Of a stretch of 6,697 nucleotides of DNA, positions 6,196 through 6,697 are shown in pieces. Numbering within the stretch: the stretch's first letter is position 1; every line of letters starts with the position of its first letter. Both the position numbers and the translations under genes were made by a program. The notes beneath the pieces are model-generated. The model did no database searches. It had not been told where the DNA came from and was given only the letters and a program-made list of their open reading frames with translations. Source of the stretch: Candidatus Bathyarchaeota archaeon (lineage in GTDB: Archaea; Thermoproteota; Bathyarchaeia; Bathyarchaeales; Bathyarchaeaceae); assembly GCA_003662715.1 (NCBI GenBank), contig QMYO01000090.1:1-6697 (forward strand). Reading direction: 5' to 3'.

Positions 6196-6697
6196 ATGAA
6201 AAATCTGGTTATATTCTTATACATCGATGCTTTAAACTCAAGCTTTCTCAAACCTGACGTTATGCCATTTCTGTCAAATTTTGCCGCAAAATACCATTAT
6301 CAAGTTTTGGAAAACGTAATCGGCTATTCTTTCGCTATACAATCTTGCATACTTAGTGGAAGATACCCTGAGGAAACCAACCATTGGTTACCGTATTTCT
6401 ACGCGCCTCAAAAGTCCCCGATGATTTTTAAGACTTTGAATAAAATCGGAGCGGTCATTCCATTTGATAGGTTTCCATTGCTTCGTTATTTAACGGTTGG
6501 TCGACTCAGAAGTTTTATTTTAGAAGAGGGTGTACGTGTAAATAACGTGCCGTTCAGCATAATCGACAAGTTAGCCCTTTATCCCTATTATTACATGTGT
6601 GAACTACCCTTTTTCGATGAGTTAAAAGAAGTATTAGAAAAAAAGTACCAAGTGCCACTAACATACATAGGTCCACCGAATGTAAGAAAACATTTTC
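6196..6697 (+). CDS. Alkaline-phosphatase-superfamily enzyme (type I phosphodiesterase-like), 3' partial
   Basis: The first 167 codons are visible and the gene runs off the window. The opening strand MKNLVIFLYIDAL places Asp11 where this superfamily keeps its first metal ligand. VMPFLSNFA follows, as in the usual 'P-x-L-x-x-hA' helix. IGYSFAIQSCILSGRYPEE then gives a likely nucleophile at Ser45 and the conserved small-residue 'SG-x-x-P' turn. The remaining metal ligands (Asp and His) would lie beyond the window. The superfamily includes type I phosphodiesterases/nucleotide pyrophosphatases, phosphoglycerol and phosphoethanolamine transferases and sulfatases; the start fits the phosphodiesterase group best. 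No signal peptide is seen in the visible N-terminus, so it is probably cytoplasmic. A Shine-Dalgarno site at 6186-6190 supports this ATG. Its place after a nucleotidyltransferase and a GT-C enzyme suggests work on a phosphorylated glycan or lipid, but that is inference. Confidence 0.75.
   Translation, partial: MKNLVIFLYIDALNSSFLKPDVMPFLSNFAAKYHYQVLENVIGYSFAIQSCILSGRYPEETNHWLPYFYAPQKSPMIFKTLNKIGAVIPFDRFPLLRYLTVGRLRSFILEEGVRVNNVPFSIIDKLALYPYYYMCELPFFDELKEVLEKKYQVPLTYIGPPNVRKHF

Noticed and set aside
1..6697. tRNA or rRNA genes, CRISPR arrays, insertion-sequence ends or transposase genes
   Set aside because: I saw no cloverleaf sequence, no regularly spaced repeats, no transposase motifs and no terminal inverted repeats; the broken GT4 gene shows no inserted element.

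Overview
This window looks like part of an archaeal cell-surface glycan or glycoprotein gene cluster, with all genes on the + strand. The archaeal assignment is an inference. It rests on A+T-rich TATA-like elements rather than bacterial -35/-10 pairs, mixed ATG/GTG starts, heavy AGA/AGG arginine use, and a PMT-like membrane transferase with a sequon-rich outer domain. A bacterium is not excluded, and no rRNA, tRNA or marker gene is present to place the organism.

Layout. Bases 1-1161 hold a GT4 (GT-B fold) glycosyltransferase that lacks only about its first two codons. Bases 1162-1478 hold the wreck of a second GT4 gene. It lacks the N-terminal domain and an internal block containing the catalytic EX7E motif, and it carries a frameshift near 1417. 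Bases 1475-2590 encode an intact GT4 enzyme whose ATG overlaps the stop of the wreck's shifted frame (ATGA). Bases 2591-2709 are an intergenic region with a TATA-like box, a Shine-Dalgarno site and inverted repeats. Bases 2710-4908 encode a large GT-C (PMT/GT39-like) membrane glycosyltransferase with a long C-terminal outer domain. Bases 4936-6165 encode a polymerase-beta-type nucleotidyltransferase with an all-helical C-terminal half. From 6196 to the window edge runs the start of an alkaline-phosphatase-superfamily (type I phosphodiesterase-like) enzyme.

How the genes may work together (inference): the two intact GT4 enzymes would add sugars from nucleotide-sugar donors on the cytoplasmic side, probably to a lipid carrier. 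The GT-C enzyme would use a lipid-phosphate sugar on the outer side of the membrane. The nucleotidyltransferase and the phosphodiesterase-like enzyme could add and remove or transfer a phosphorylated group on the same glycan or lipid. The substrate cannot be read from sequence.

The most notable points are the recombination scar and frameshift in the second GT4 gene, a G-rich patch inside the first GT4 gene, the unusual nucleotidyltransferase next to a phosphodiesterase, and the sequon-rich, possibly calcium-binding outer domain of the GT-C protein. No clearly new system is proven. The nucleotidyltransferase/phosphodiesterase pair is the best candidate.
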